In this document: positions 34,779 to 43,248 of the stretch, piece after piece | How the letters are laid out: each line of letters starts with the position of its first letter | Position numbering within the stretch: the first letter of the stretch is position 1 | Source of the DNA: Bacteroidota bacterium | GTDB taxonomy: Bacteria; Bacteroidota; Bacteroidia; Chitinophagales; Chitinophagaceae | Direction: 5' to 3' | DNA length: 64,000 nt | Assembly: GCA_020161535.1 (NCBI GenBank) | Contig: JAIUNW010000008.1 | Coordinates: 1-64,000 of the forward strand | Made by a program: the position numbers and the translations under genes | The notes under the pieces: generated by a model | Database searches by the model: none | Told to the model about the DNA's origin: nothing | What the model saw: only the letters and a program-made list of their open reading frames with translations

Positions 34779-35998
34779 TGCTAACAGACGACAAATATTT
34801 TCGTGGCTGGTTCCGGGCTGGTCTTTTCAGCCTGGTCATCGTGGCCATTTTAGGTGCCCTGATGCGGTATAAGATTGCATTTGATTTTCCGGTTTTTCAG
34901 CAAAAAAACCTGTTGCACGCGCATTCCCATTTTGCCTTCGGCGGATGGATAACGCATATGTTGTACACAGCAGTGGCGGGATGTCTCAGTGGCTTTTTGC
35001 CAGCAGCCAGGCAGCGCAGGTACCACCTGCTGATTGCGCTCAACCTTTTACTGAGTTTTGGCATGCTGTTTTCTTTTGCCTGGCAGGGTTATGGCGTGGT
35101 GTCTATTACATTCTCCACGTTGACCATTGTGATCGCTGTGATCTTTCTGTTTAATTATACGGCCGACAGCCAACAGTTTGCACGCTTACAGCTATTTCCG
35201 AAATGGGTTCGACTGGGCTTGTTGTTGAATGTTATTGCTTCAGCCGGGCCACTTTATCTCGCCTACATGATGGCTACCAAAAACATCCAGACTGATCATT
35301 ACCTGGCTTCGGTTTACTACTATCTCCATTTCCAGTACAATGGATGGTTTTTTTTCGGCTCCATGTCATTGCTGGCATATAAGTTTTCAGACAAGGGACC
35401 TGCGTTTAATGATTTTTTTAAGATTATGTCCGTCACCGTATTTGTGAGCTTTTTGTTGTCGGTTTTGTGGATGCATTTACCAACCTGGCTGGTCGTCATC
35501 ACCGCTGTTGCAGCTTGTATCCAATTATTGGCCTGGTTGCGTTTTATGAAACTGCTTTCACCCTCATGGCAGGTATTGCAAAAAAAGGAGACGCCTTTGT
35601 GGATCAAATTGTTTTTTTATGCCGCTGCACTGGCCATGACCATCAAGTTTCTATTGCAAGCCATCTCGGCGATTCCGCACTTAAGTCAATTGGTATTTGG
35701 TTTCCGGCCCATTGTCATCGCCTATCTGCACCTGGTTTTGTTGGGCATCTATAGTTCGTTTTTGCTGGGCTGGTTGTTCAGCCAGGTGACGGAAGGCATC
35801 AGCAAAGCAGCCGAGCCGGGTGCATATATATTTTTAAGTGGTGTTGTTTTGAATGAAGGTTTGCTGGCGGTACAGGGCATTGCTTCTTTTGCCTATATAC
35901 CAGTGCCCTTTGTCAACGAGTTGTTGGTTGTTGTTTCACTAATACTGCTAACGGGTGCGGGTTTGATGGCTTTTTCGCTCAGATCTTCTGCTGCATAA
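34778..35998 (+). CDS. Polytopic membrane protein with conserved His, heme-copper-oxidase-like look
   Basis: 406 aa, about 11-12 membrane helices and few loops. Membrane His residues appear in LLHAHSHFAFGGW (residues 45-57), YYYLHFQYNGWFFFG, LLSVLWMHLPTW and IAYLHLVLLGIYSS. This scattering of helix-embedded His recalls heme-copper oxidase and NO reductase subunits, but the usual copper-site motifs are not complete, so I give no enzyme name. The start overlaps the stop of the Crp/Fnr gene by one base (TGATG), so the two are coupled. Its end overlaps the convergent truncated hemoglobin gene by 20 bases. Confidence 0.8.
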   Translation: MLTDDKYFRGWFRAGLFSLVIVAILGALMRYKIAFDFPVFQQKNLLHAHSHFAFGGWITHMLYTAVAGCLSGFLPAARQRRYHLLIALNLLLSFGMLFSFAWQGYGVVSITFSTLTIVIAVIFLFNYTADSQQFARLQLFPKWVRLGLLLNVIASAGPLYLAYMMATKNIQTDHYLASVYYYLHFQYNGWFFFGSMSLLAYKFSDKGPAFNDFFKIMSVTVFVSFLLSVLWMHLPTWLVVITAVAACIQLLAWLRFMKLLSPSWQVLQKKETPLWIKLFFYAAALAMTIKFLLQAISAIPHLSQLVFGFRPIVIAYLHLVLLGIYSSFLLGWLFSQVTEGISKAAEPGAYIFLSGVVLNEGLLAVQGIASFAYIPVPFVNELLVVVSLILLTGAGLMAFSLRSSAA

Positions 35999-36344
35999 CC
36001 GCCGCAATGCCACGTGCATGTTCTTTCATCTTGTCGGCGTTTTTGCCAGCGAACGACTCGTCGACAGTAGCGGTAAAAAGCGATAACCAGCGATGGAAAT
36101 GAACAAAACCGACGGGGTTCTGTTGGTGTATGCGGCGATGGGTTTCAAGCGGATTGCCATTGTATTCGCCGGTATGAAAAAGCACATTCTCCCAAAACGC
36201 ATACATCACCAGCAAATGTTTTTGCCAGTGCTCTTCCCGCATGTTGTTAAAGAAATGCCTGATGGTCTCATCTGATTTTACTTTGGCGTAGAATTGATCC
36301 ACCACTTTTTTGATGTCAGTTGTGTTGTTGATATCTTGTTTCAT
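35979..36344 (-). CDS. Group III truncated hemoglobin, last gene of the nos operon
   Basis: 121 aa. Proximal His 82 in VHFHRWLSLF, aligned with HFDTWLGIW of the copy at 33015. The N-terminal IKKVVDQFYAKVKSD and MYAFWENVLFHTGEYNGNP segments also match. It is shorter by 17 residues, lacking part of the N-terminus. It lies 17 bases after nosY on the same strand, which makes it the last gene of the nos operon, an unusual partner. Low O2 or NO binding is the likely role. Confidence 0.9.
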   Translation of the reverse strand: MKQDINNTTDIKKVVDQFYAKVKSDETIRHFFNNMREEHWQKHLLVMYAFWENVLFHTGEYNGNPLETHRRIHQQNPVGFVHFHRWLSLFTATVDESFAGKNADKMKEHARGIAAVMQQKI

Positions 36345-36361
36345 GGCGACGTGTATAAAAT

Positions 36362-37129
36362 TCAGAGGTCTTTGTTTTTAAACCTGATCAGCGAGATATA
36401 AAAAGGCACGAAGGCCCACAACAAGAGTAGGGTGGAGGAGAGTATGAGTCCGCCGCCCGCACCGAAATAGTCACGGAAAATAGCGCCTGTATAACCCATC
36501 ATCGCCGATACATCGAGGTGCAACAAAATATTGATGCGACACAGGTCAATGGGGCTTAAAGCACTTAACAAAACCACCACTTTTTCAATCGGATAGTCGG
36601 CAAACTGGAAAAACAGAAAGAGCACGATGGCATCAAACAAAAGGGCAAAATAGAGCCAACCCATGATAGCCAACCCAATGCCTTTCGCTTTGTCGCGCGT
36701 AAACACATTGGCGAGAAAAGCGATCGATACAAAGATGACCGTAAGAAAAAGCCCTGATGCAATCATCACCAGTGCGGTAGACAACTCAGCAAACAACAAA
36801 ACCGGAATGGCGACCCCAAGCAGGAAGGCGATGGACAAACTACCCGATAACCCGGCGAAAAGTGATTTCCAGATCAGGGATCTTTTTACCGGTTGGCTCA
36901 GCAGCAGTTCGATAAACTCGTTGCTGTTGTATAGATAAATGGTTGCGAACAGCGAAGCCACCAGGGGCACAATCAACAACAGGATATTGAGCAGGGTTAG
37001 TATTCCTTTGGCTGTATTGTCTTCTAATCCAAATACCGACCACGAAAATGCAGCCAATACAATGGTGTAAACAATAACGATTTTATTGTTCAGGATATCC
37101 AGCAAAATATGTTTAAGCAGTTTAGCCAT
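36362..37129 (-). CDS. nosY: ABC transporter permease NosY
   Basis: 255 aa with six predicted helices, of the ABC-2 type. It begins LLKHILLDILNNKIVIVYTIVLAAFSWSVFGLED, a common NosY start, and carries the NEFIELLLSQPVKRS segment that touches the ATPase. With NosF it forms the transporter needed to build the CuZ centre of nitrous oxide reductase. It overlaps the end of nosF by 8 bases. Confidence 0.92.
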   Translation of the reverse strand: MAKLLKHILLDILNNKIVIVYTIVLAAFSWSVFGLEDNTAKGILTLLNILLLIVPLVASLFATIYLYNSNEFIELLLSQPVKRSLIWKSLFAGLSGSLSIAFLLGVAIPVLLFAELSTALVMIASGLFLTVIFVSIAFLANVFTRDKAKGIGLAIMGWLYFALLFDAIVLFLFFQFADYPIEKVVVLLSALSPIDLCRINILLHLDVSAMMGYTGAIFRDYFGAGGGLILSSTLLLLWAFVPFYISLIRFKNKDL

Positions 37130-37832
37130 TCAATTGGTTTTTCAACAGGGCGGTGATCGATTTAGCAATGGTGCTTTGCCTTGTTGTTGCTTTCAGCGTT
37201 TCAATGTCTTCGTGTAGCAATACTTTTCCGTCTTGCATAAAAACAAGTCGGTTTACCAGTCCTTCCAGCTCACTCAGCACATGCGAAGTGATCAGTACCA
37301 GGCTGCCGTTGTTTCGGGCCGCGATGATTTTTTCTTTTAGTATTTCTGCTGCAATAGGATCCAGTCCGGCAGTGGGTTCGTCGAGTATCAATACCGGCGG
37401 ACGAAAAAGAAATGCCAACGTAGCACTTACTTTCTGAATAGTGCCGCCACTGAGGGTGCGCATTCTTTTGTCGGTCATCGTTGCCATGTCGAACTGTTTG
37501 TAGAGATCGTTGTCCAGGTCGCTAGAGGGGCGGATCTGCTTAATCATATCGATCACCTGGGCAATACGCATGTTGTCGGGATACCGGCCGATTTGTGGCA
37601 TATAACCGATTTGGCTGCGGTATTTTTCCTGGCCTTTGATATTCTGTCCGTTGAACAAGATATCGCCCTTGTCGGGGATTACCATGCCCAGCAGGGATTT
37701 GATCAGGGTTGTTTTGCCACAGCCATTGGGACCGATCAGCGCTATACAATTGCCTTTTTCGAGCGTTAGCGATACCTCGTTTAAGACCGGTAATCGCCCG
37801 AATTTTTTTGAAATCGATTGGAAGTGAATCAT
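37122..37832 (-). CDS. nosF: ABC transporter ATPase NosF
   Basis: 236 aa. Walker A GPNGCGKTTLIKSLL at residues 34-48, ABC signature LSGGTIQKV, Walker B VLILDEPTAGLDP and switch His in LITSHVLSELE. It powers NosY and works with NosD. The start overlaps the nosD stop (ATGA). Confidence 0.95.
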   Translation of the reverse strand: MIHFQSISKKFGRLPVLNEVSLTLEKGNCIALIGPNGCGKTTLIKSLLGMVIPDKGDILFNGQNIKGQEKYRSQIGYMPQIGRYPDNMRIAQVIDMIKQIRPSSDLDNDLYKQFDMATMTDKRMRTLSGGTIQKVSATLAFLFRPPVLILDEPTAGLDPIAAEILKEKIIAARNNGSLVLITSHVLSELEGLVNRLVFMQDGKVLLHEDIETLKATTRQSTIAKSITALLKNQLNG

Positions 37833-39082
37833 AGCGGCAACGGTTTAAGCAGGGGATGCGGATCAACAAAATTAGCAGGGGTGAGGCTCGGCATCATTTT
37901 CTCAGATTTGTCGAGCAGGCTGATGATAAAACTTCTATACAAAAGCATGGCCGGCGGGTTGCGCTCTGCCACCACCGAATACAAACTCAAGGGGTGATAA
38001 GGCACATCGCCGATTTGGTCTTTATTGAGATCATATCCTTCATATTTGTCCCAGTAATTATGGTCGAATTTATTCAACGTGAGGCTACCATTGGTACTTA
38101 CATCAAAAGTGTTTCCGATAAAGTTGTTGCGCACGATGGTGTCATCTACACAGTTTGCTTGTAAGCGCATACCCCAGCCATTGCCTTTCAGCAGGTTCTT
38201 TTCCATGTAAACCCTGTTAGAGCCATCTAGCATGATGCCGGTCGTGTTTTTGAGAAAGCGGTTGCCGATCATGGTACAGTCTGAAATTTCCTTCAGCAGA
38301 AGGCCGTAGGCGGCATCGCCCCAGTTTTCAGTAAAGGTATTGTTCATCATGGTCACTTTATTGGTGAACATCACCGCCACACCCGCGCCATTGCGCCTGA
38401 ACAAGTTACTGAAATAGGCATCACTGCCCGAGAACATAAAATGCAAGCCATATCGCAGGTTGTTTTCCGAAATGTTTCGCCATATCACCGATTCGGTAAC
38501 AAACTCGAAATAAATACCATCGCGGTGACCAGAGATATGGTTGCCGGTAATTTGCAGGTTATCGCTTTTCCAGCAATGGATGCCATTGCCCGATTGGTTT
38601 TCGATGGTCTGTTTAGCGCTGATCCGGTTGTTTTTAATCACCGAATGGTGGCTGTATTGAAGGTAGATGCCAAAGAAATTATCGACCAGGTCGTTGTTTT
38701 CGATTCGCACCTGGCTGGCATCGTACACTTTGATGGCACCTGGGTCGTCGAGTGTGCCCTGGCCGCAGTGTTGAATTTGAAATCCACTTACCAAAACGCC
38801 ATTTGCCTTAACAGATAATATTTCGAAACGAAACTGCCCGTCGAGCACTGGTCGGCTCTTACCGATGAGTGCAATCGATTTGCTGATAATAATATTTCCT
38901 TCTTTGTAAGTGCCGCCGTTTACTTCAACAGTATCGCCATTCGAAGCCATTGTTAGGGCCTGTGTAATGGAACTGATTGCCTGCTGAGGGCCCACTTTAA
39001 TAGTGTGGGCCCTGGCAGGACATATGAGGCTGGTCAATAAGAAAGTAAACAGGGCGCCTGTTATAACCCGGCTACTGTTCAT
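37829..39082 (-). CDS. nosD: Nitrous oxide reductase maturation protein NosD
   Basis: 417 aa. A signal peptide (cleaved near CPARAHT) is followed by a right-handed beta-helix made of about ten coils with repeated N-N-x-I/F patterns, such as VRIENNDLVDNFFGIYLQYSHHSVIKNN and IGNRFLKNTTGIMLDGSNRVYMEKNLLKGNG. NosD sits in the periplasm and joins NosFY to deliver what the CuZ centre needs. It overlaps the end of the nosL fusion by 11 bases. Confidence 0.95.
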   Translation of the reverse strand: MNSSRVITGALFTFLLTSLICPARAHTIKVGPQQAISSITQALTMASNGDTVEVNGGTYKEGNIIISKSIALIGKSRPVLDGQFRFEILSVKANGVLVSGFQIQHCGQGTLDDPGAIKVYDASQVRIENNDLVDNFFGIYLQYSHHSVIKNNRISAKQTIENQSGNGIHCWKSDNLQITGNHISGHRDGIYFEFVTESVIWRNISENNLRYGLHFMFSGSDAYFSNLFRRNGAGVAVMFTNKVTMMNNTFTENWGDAAYGLLLKEISDCTMIGNRFLKNTTGIMLDGSNRVYMEKNLLKGNGWGMRLQANCVDDTIVRNNFIGNTFDVSTNGSLTLNKFDHNYWDKYEGYDLNKDQIGDVPYHPLSLYSVVAERNPPAMLLYRSFIISLLDKSEKMMPSLTPANFVDPHPLLKPLPL

Positions 39083-40097
39083 GCGTTGAGGCGTTAGCGA
39101 AACTATTGCGCAAGTCAGCCCAGCGAAGCACGGTATCGTTGTTCTTTTTAGCGAAATCGAGCGCTGCTTCTTGGGTGGTGAAAGCGGCGGTATTACCGCC
39201 CATAGCGCTTTTCACTGTATTGCTTTTTACATACCATCCGTTGCTGGCATCAAATAATGAATTGCTTCCGGTGAAATCGCTTACATAATAGTGTTTGGTC
39301 ATGCCTGGCTCGCCTTCGCTTTCAAAAGCGAAAAGACAATGCAGGTCGTCAAACTTATAAATCCTTCCTTTGTTGGTACTGAGTTCGGCAGCCAATCGGC
39401 CATCGGCAATACGCATTTTACAATAGGCACAGGCATCCTGGTTAAGTAGTACTGGCTCAGGGCCGGTAGTACCACAAGATGACAATAGCAGTGTGCAACA
39501 TCCAACCATCAACATAACGGGTACGCGGGTTTTGCTTTTTCCGCGACGGGCTTCGATGATTACTGCCAGTAGCAGCAAAGCACCGGCCGCAATAAAGAGC
39601 CAGCCGCCCAAGTCGGGCATGGAATAAGCCCCGAAGTTGAGTAATTGTTTGAAGCCGATAAGGGGTGGCTGGTAGGCCATACCCGGCACAACAATGGCTG
39701 CATTGGGATCCAAGTTATGGCCGTAATTATATTCCCAACGCCAGAAATCGACCATGGCAACAACGCCGAATACAACGAATAAGCCGAAGCTGGTGTACAG
39801 CCATTTTCGGCTATTGATCACTGCTGAAACCACAAAGAGGATGGCAAAAAACGCAATCAGCCAGGGTAATACCTTGAACTCAACGAAGTCTTCGTTGTGC
39901 AGCGTTTTCATGCCAATGTAGTGATTCAGGCCGTTGATGATGTCGACATCGCCACCGATGCCGGTGGCCTTGATCTGCAGCACCAACCCTTCCGGGTACT
40001 GTGGTGCCTGCAGATCAATGCGCCAGAGGGGTACGAATGCTGATATACCAAGCGATATAGCAGCGACGACCAATAAGATGCGCGGGAGGATGGTCAT
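39072..40097 (-). CDS. nosL: Membrane domain fused to the copper chaperone NosL
   Basis: 341 aa from the ATG at 40097, one base after the nosZ stop; an ATG 11 codons earlier lies inside nosZ. Residues 1-190 form an integral membrane domain of about four helices, with YIGMKTLH and MVDFWRWEYNYGHNLDPNAA, seen as a separate gene next to nosZ in many flavobacteria. From about residue 195 there is a NosL lipoprotein complete with its own inner signal and lipobox (LLLSSC, Cys 208) and the CAYCKM motif (223-228) that binds Cu(I). So two nos genes are joined in one frame. NosL may also start alone at an internal ATG. Confidence 0.87.
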   Translation of the reverse strand: MTILPRILLVVAAISLGISAFVPLWRIDLQAPQYPEGLVLQIKATGIGGDVDIINGLNHYIGMKTLHNEDFVEFKVLPWLIAFFAILFVVSAVINSRKWLYTSFGLFVVFGVVAMVDFWRWEYNYGHNLDPNAAIVVPGMAYQPPLIGFKQLLNFGAYSMPDLGGWLFIAAGALLLLAVIIEARRGKSKTRVPVMLMVGCCTLLLSSCGTTGPEPVLLNQDACAYCKMRIADGRLAAELSTNKGRIYKFDDLHCLFAFESEGEPGMTKHYYVSDFTGSNSLFDASNGWYVKSNTVKSAMGGNTAAFTTQEAALDFAKKNNDTVLRWADLRNSFANASTHEQ

Positions 40098-40098
40098 G

Positions 40099-42075
40099 TT
40101 ATTTGGTTTCTTCCGGTTTTTTACCAACACTAAAACTCAAGGGAACATTGCTGCCTTTAGGCGATACACGGATATATCCCTGCATTTCCTGGTGAAGCGC
40201 TGAACAGAAGTCGGTGCAATAGAAAGGAGTAATACCTACACGGTCGGGTACCCATTTGAGGGTGGTTGTTTCACCTGGCATGATCAACAGTTCGCTGTTG
40301 TTGCTGCCTTTAACACCAAAGCCATGCGGCACGTCCCAGTCTTGCTCGAGGTTGGTAACATGGAAATATACTTCATCACCTACCTGAATACCTTCAATAT
40401 TATCAGGTGCGAAGTGTGAACGAATGGAAGTCATATACACATGCACTTTGTTGCCTTCTCTTACCACTTTTGATTCAGCTTCGCCGGCAGTTTTGTACGG
40501 GTTCTTATTGCCGTTGATGTCAAAGATCTTCACTTGTTTGTCTTTGATCAGATCGGCTGGTACAGCTTGTGCATAGTGAGGTTCGCCAATGGTGGGGTAA
40601 TCGAGTATCAATTGCATTTTGTCGCCACTGATATCGTACAACTGGGCACTTTGGGCCAGTTCTGGGCCAGTGGGCAGGTACCTGTCTTTGGTGATTTTGT
40701 TATAAGCAACCAGGTATTTGCCAAAAGGCTTTTTGGTATTACCGCCAGGCACCATCAGGTGACCTACTGAGTAGTAAGTGGGAACGCGATCAAGTACCTT
40801 CAGGTCTTTGATGTTCCACTTAACCACTTCTGATGATACAAAGAACGAAGTATACGCATTACCATTGGCGTCGAACTCTGTGTGCAAGGGGCCGAGACCG
40901 GGCTTCTGTACTTCGCCATAAAGAGCGGCTTCGTATTTCACCACTGGAATGCCGTTGTATTTTTCGGCTTCGAAGCTCTTGTCGGCTACTGCTTTCTGCA
41001 ATTTGTCGAAGCTAAATACGGGAATCAGTGCGGCCAGTTTGCCACTACCCACAATGTATTCGCCGGTGGGGTCAACGTCACAACCGTGGGGTGATTTGGG
41101 GCAGGGAATGAAGTAAACGATATCATCAAATTTTGATACATCCAATACAGTTACTTCGTCTTTGATTTCTGATACAGCGGTTTGAGTAGATTCATCAAAT
41201 ACGTTGTGCGCATATTTCACTTTTTCTTTTTCGCCTTTACCAGCTTTGATGTATTCTTCTGCTTTCTTCCAGTTCACTGCCATGATAAAGTCTTTGTCAC
41301 GCTGCGAAGCATTTACTTCCAGCAGTGTATTTGCCTGCTCGGTATTGTAACAGCTAAAGAAGAACCAGCCATTTGATTTTCCTTTACCGGCACGTGCCAG
41401 GTCAAAGTTCACCCCAGGTGTTTTCAGTTGGAAAGCAATATTCATGGCACCACTTTGTTTGTCGATGCTCACGAAACTGATATGGCCTTTAAAATTCTCT
41501 TTGTAAGAATTGATGGGCACATCGCCATTGGCAACATCAGAAGGTACGCTGAAACGGGTGCCTGCAACGATGTACTCAGAGTTTTCAGTGCCGAATGGTG
41601 AACTGTGGTTACCTGCGCTGTTTGGAAGTTCGATCACTTCAGCCGTGCGGAAAGTTTTGAGGTCAACCCTTGCCAGACGAGGGGTGTTGTTACCATTAAC
41701 AAAGACCCATTTGCCATCGGCCACGCCATCGGTCATAGACATTTCTACGTGGTGCAGGTCATCCCAGGGAACAAATCCGTGTGATGTGTTCAGCATGGGT
41801 TTGGTTTCTTCGCTGTAACCCCAGCCCTTTTCAGGATCTACCGAAAAAACGGGGATCACACGCAACAGGCGACCGGAAGGCAATCCATACACGGATAGTT
41901 GTCCGCTGAAGCCCCCCGATACAAAATTGTAAAACTCGTCATATTTGCCCGGCGCTACATATACTTTAGAGGCAGCGTCGCCACTCACAGCGGTACTGGT
42001 GTTCTTAGGCTTACATCCCAGGGTCAGCGCAAAGCACGCTACCAGTACTCCTGGAATGATGGTCGATTTGTTCAT
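40099..42075 (-). CDS. nosZ: Nitrous oxide reductase, clade II, lipoprotein type
   Basis: 658 aa from the ATG at 42075; the frame is open upstream only through the end of the cytochrome gene. The signal peptide is a Sec lipoprotein type (LTLGC, Cys 21) with no twin Arg, the mark of clade II NosZ. A seven-bladed propeller carries CuZ His residues, for example NTSHGFVPWDDLHHVEM, SPHGCDVDPTGEYI and LGPLHTEFDANGNAY. The C-terminal cupredoxin domain has the CuA motif CTDFCSALHQEMQGY. It reduces N2O to N2 using electrons from a cytochrome, likely the one encoded just upstream. Confidence 0.97.
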   Translation of the reverse strand: MNKSTIIPGVLVACFALTLGCKPKNTSTAVSGDAASKVYVAPGKYDEFYNFVSGGFSGQLSVYGLPSGRLLRVIPVFSVDPEKGWGYSEETKPMLNTSHGFVPWDDLHHVEMSMTDGVADGKWVFVNGNNTPRLARVDLKTFRTAEVIELPNSAGNHSSPFGTENSEYIVAGTRFSVPSDVANGDVPINSYKENFKGHISFVSIDKQSGAMNIAFQLKTPGVNFDLARAGKGKSNGWFFFSCYNTEQANTLLEVNASQRDKDFIMAVNWKKAEEYIKAGKGEKEKVKYAHNVFDESTQTAVSEIKDEVTVLDVSKFDDIVYFIPCPKSPHGCDVDPTGEYIVGSGKLAALIPVFSFDKLQKAVADKSFEAEKYNGIPVVKYEAALYGEVQKPGLGPLHTEFDANGNAYTSFFVSSEVVKWNIKDLKVLDRVPTYYSVGHLMVPGGNTKKPFGKYLVAYNKITKDRYLPTGPELAQSAQLYDISGDKMQLILDYPTIGEPHYAQAVPADLIKDKQVKIFDINGNKNPYKTAGEAESKVVREGNKVHVYMTSIRSHFAPDNIEGIQVGDEVYFHVTNLEQDWDVPHGFGVKGSNNSELLIMPGETTTLKWVPDRVGITPFYCTDFCSALHQEMQGYIRVSPKGSNVPLSFSVGKKPEETK

Positions 42076-42094
42076 GATGTTTCGGTTTAGATAT

Positions 42095-42601
42095 TTATTT
42101 GGCGCCATCAATTTGGCGCATATATTCAAGCAGGTTTCTGGCCTCGTCATCACTGAGGTTTTGGTTCGGCATACGCACCAGGCAGATTTCAAGCATGGCC
42201 TGTGCTTCCGGGTCCTTATTAATCATTGGATCAGGGTTGGTGATGAAGTTCATGATCCATACAGGTGTTCGGCGGGTTGTAACCCCTTTCCATCCGGGGC
42301 CAACCAGTTTCTCATCAGTTTGTTTGTGGCAGGAATTACATTTAGTGGCTGCGATCGACTGGCCTTTTTCGGCCATGCCGGCATTCAAAGCCCCCAAGGT
42401 TAAATTACCATCGTTGAATTTTCCTTCTCCGCGTTTAGGATCGTACTCAGAAGGATCGGCTGCGGCGGCGGCCGGTGTTTCTTTGGCGTCTGCAGCGCCA
42501 GACGGGATCGTGTGGTTTGACGGCGCCTGGTTGTTGCCGCAAGCCACCAGGATGCTGACCGTCGCAATGACGCCAGCGATGGTTAGTAGGGACTTGTTCA
42601 T
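42095..42601 (-). CDS. Class I cytochrome c lipoprotein, first gene of the nos operon
   Basis: 168 aa from the ATG at 42601. Lipobox (ILVAC, Cys 21), a flexible Ala-rich linker (residues 36-50), then one heme-binding motif CNSCH (88-92) and a likely Met ligand in VRMPNQNLSDDEARNLLEYM. It should hand electrons to NosZ at the membrane surface. It opens the operon, with a -7 box 24 bases before the start and a Crp/Fnr-type dyad further up. Confidence 0.93.
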   Translation of the reverse strand: MNKSLLTIAGVIATVSILVACGNNQAPSNHTIPSGAADAKETPAAAAADPSEYDPKRGEGKFNDGNLTLGALNAGMAEKGQSIAATKCNSCHKQTDEKLVGPGWKGVTTRRTPVWIMNFITNPDPMINKDPEAQAMLEICLVRMPNQNLSDDEARNLLEYMRQIDGAK

Positions 42602-42624
42602 GGTTGTTCTTGTTGATGTATGTG

Positions 42625-42632
42625 CAAAACTA
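42625..42632 (-). promoter_or_regulatory. -7 box of the nos operon promoter
   Basis: TAGTTTTG on the minus strand fits TAnnTTTG exactly and lies 24 bases before the cytochrome c start codon. The inferred transcript start is near 42621. Confidence 0.55.
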
Positions 42633-42654
42633 CCCACAGCGCTTGGGAGCTAGG

Positions 42655-42670
42655 TATGACCAGGATCATA
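42655..42670. promoter_or_regulatory. Crp/Fnr-type operator between nos and hemerythrin genes
   Basis: TATGACCAGGATCATA is a perfect dyad of TATGA and TCATA around six bases, the TGA-N6-TCA spacing of the Crp/Fnr superfamily. Its centre (42662.5) is about 41 bases from the inferred nos start and about 40 from that of the hemerythrin gene, the class II activator position for both. No protein binding has been tested; the Crp/Fnr gene at 34191 is the natural candidate. Confidence 0.5.
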
Positions 42671-42691
42671 AGTTGCCTGCCGATTTGGGGT

Positions 42692-42699
42692 TAATTTTA
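42692..42699 (+). promoter_or_regulatory. Possible -7 box of the hemerythrin gene
   Basis: TAATTTTA differs from TAnnTTTG only in the last base. It lies just 10 bases before the ATG at 42710, so the leader would be very short. Confidence 0.3.
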
Positions 42700-42709
42700 G
42701 TAGGTTCAG

Positions 42710-43177
42710 ATGAAAAGAAACGAACACATAGTGCCCCTGTCGAGAGATCACCACCACGGATTGCTTTTTTGCTGGAAGATTCGCGAGGGCCTACAAAAGA
42801 AAGTAGCCTCCCACCGCTTGCAGGCTTATACAGGCTATTTCTGGCGAAGCCACCTGCTTGAACATTTCAGGGAGGAGGAGGAATTGCTATTTGTGCTGTC
42901 GGGCGACGACCTCTGCGAACGGGCAAAAAAGGAGCACCAGCAGCTTGCCCAGTTGGTAAGCCAAATTGAAACGGGCCAGTCCGATACGCTTTCTTTCGAA
43001 GAATTGGCCCGCCAACTCGATAACCATATCCGCTTTGAAGAAAGGGTACTATTTCCCTACCTGGAAGCCAACTTGTCGCCCACCCATTTGGCGGCCATCG
43101 GCGACAAACTACGGGCGCTGCACCAAACAAAGCCAGTCGATAATTACCCCGATGAATTCTGGGAGAAGGCCTTCTAA
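42710..43177 (+). CDS. Hemerythrin-domain protein
   Basis: 155 aa, four-helix bundle. Likely iron ligands: the H-H-H run at residues 14-16, HLLEHFREEEELLF, KKEHQQL, and HIRFEERVLFPYLE. Members bind O2 or NO at a di-iron site, or sense iron. It diverges from the nos operon and shares its intergenic region, so joint control under low O2 or NO is likely. Confidence 0.9.
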   Translation: MKRNEHIVPLSRDHHHGLLFCWKIREGLQKKVASHRLQAYTGYFWRSHLLEHFREEEELLFVLSGDDLCERAKKEHQQLAQLVSQIETGQSDTLSFEELARQLDNHIRFEERVLFPYLEANLSPTHLAAIGDKLRALHQTKPVDNYPDEFWEKAF

Positions 43178-43248
43178 TTCATACTATTATACTTTCTTAT
43201 TCGTTATCTTTTGACCTCAACATTCATAAAGAACGAAGCTGAAGCGCT

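Noticed and set aside
42611..42627. TTGATGTATGTGCAA as an FNR box
   Set aside because: Only one half matches, and it lies downstream of the -7 box, so it would not act as an activator site.
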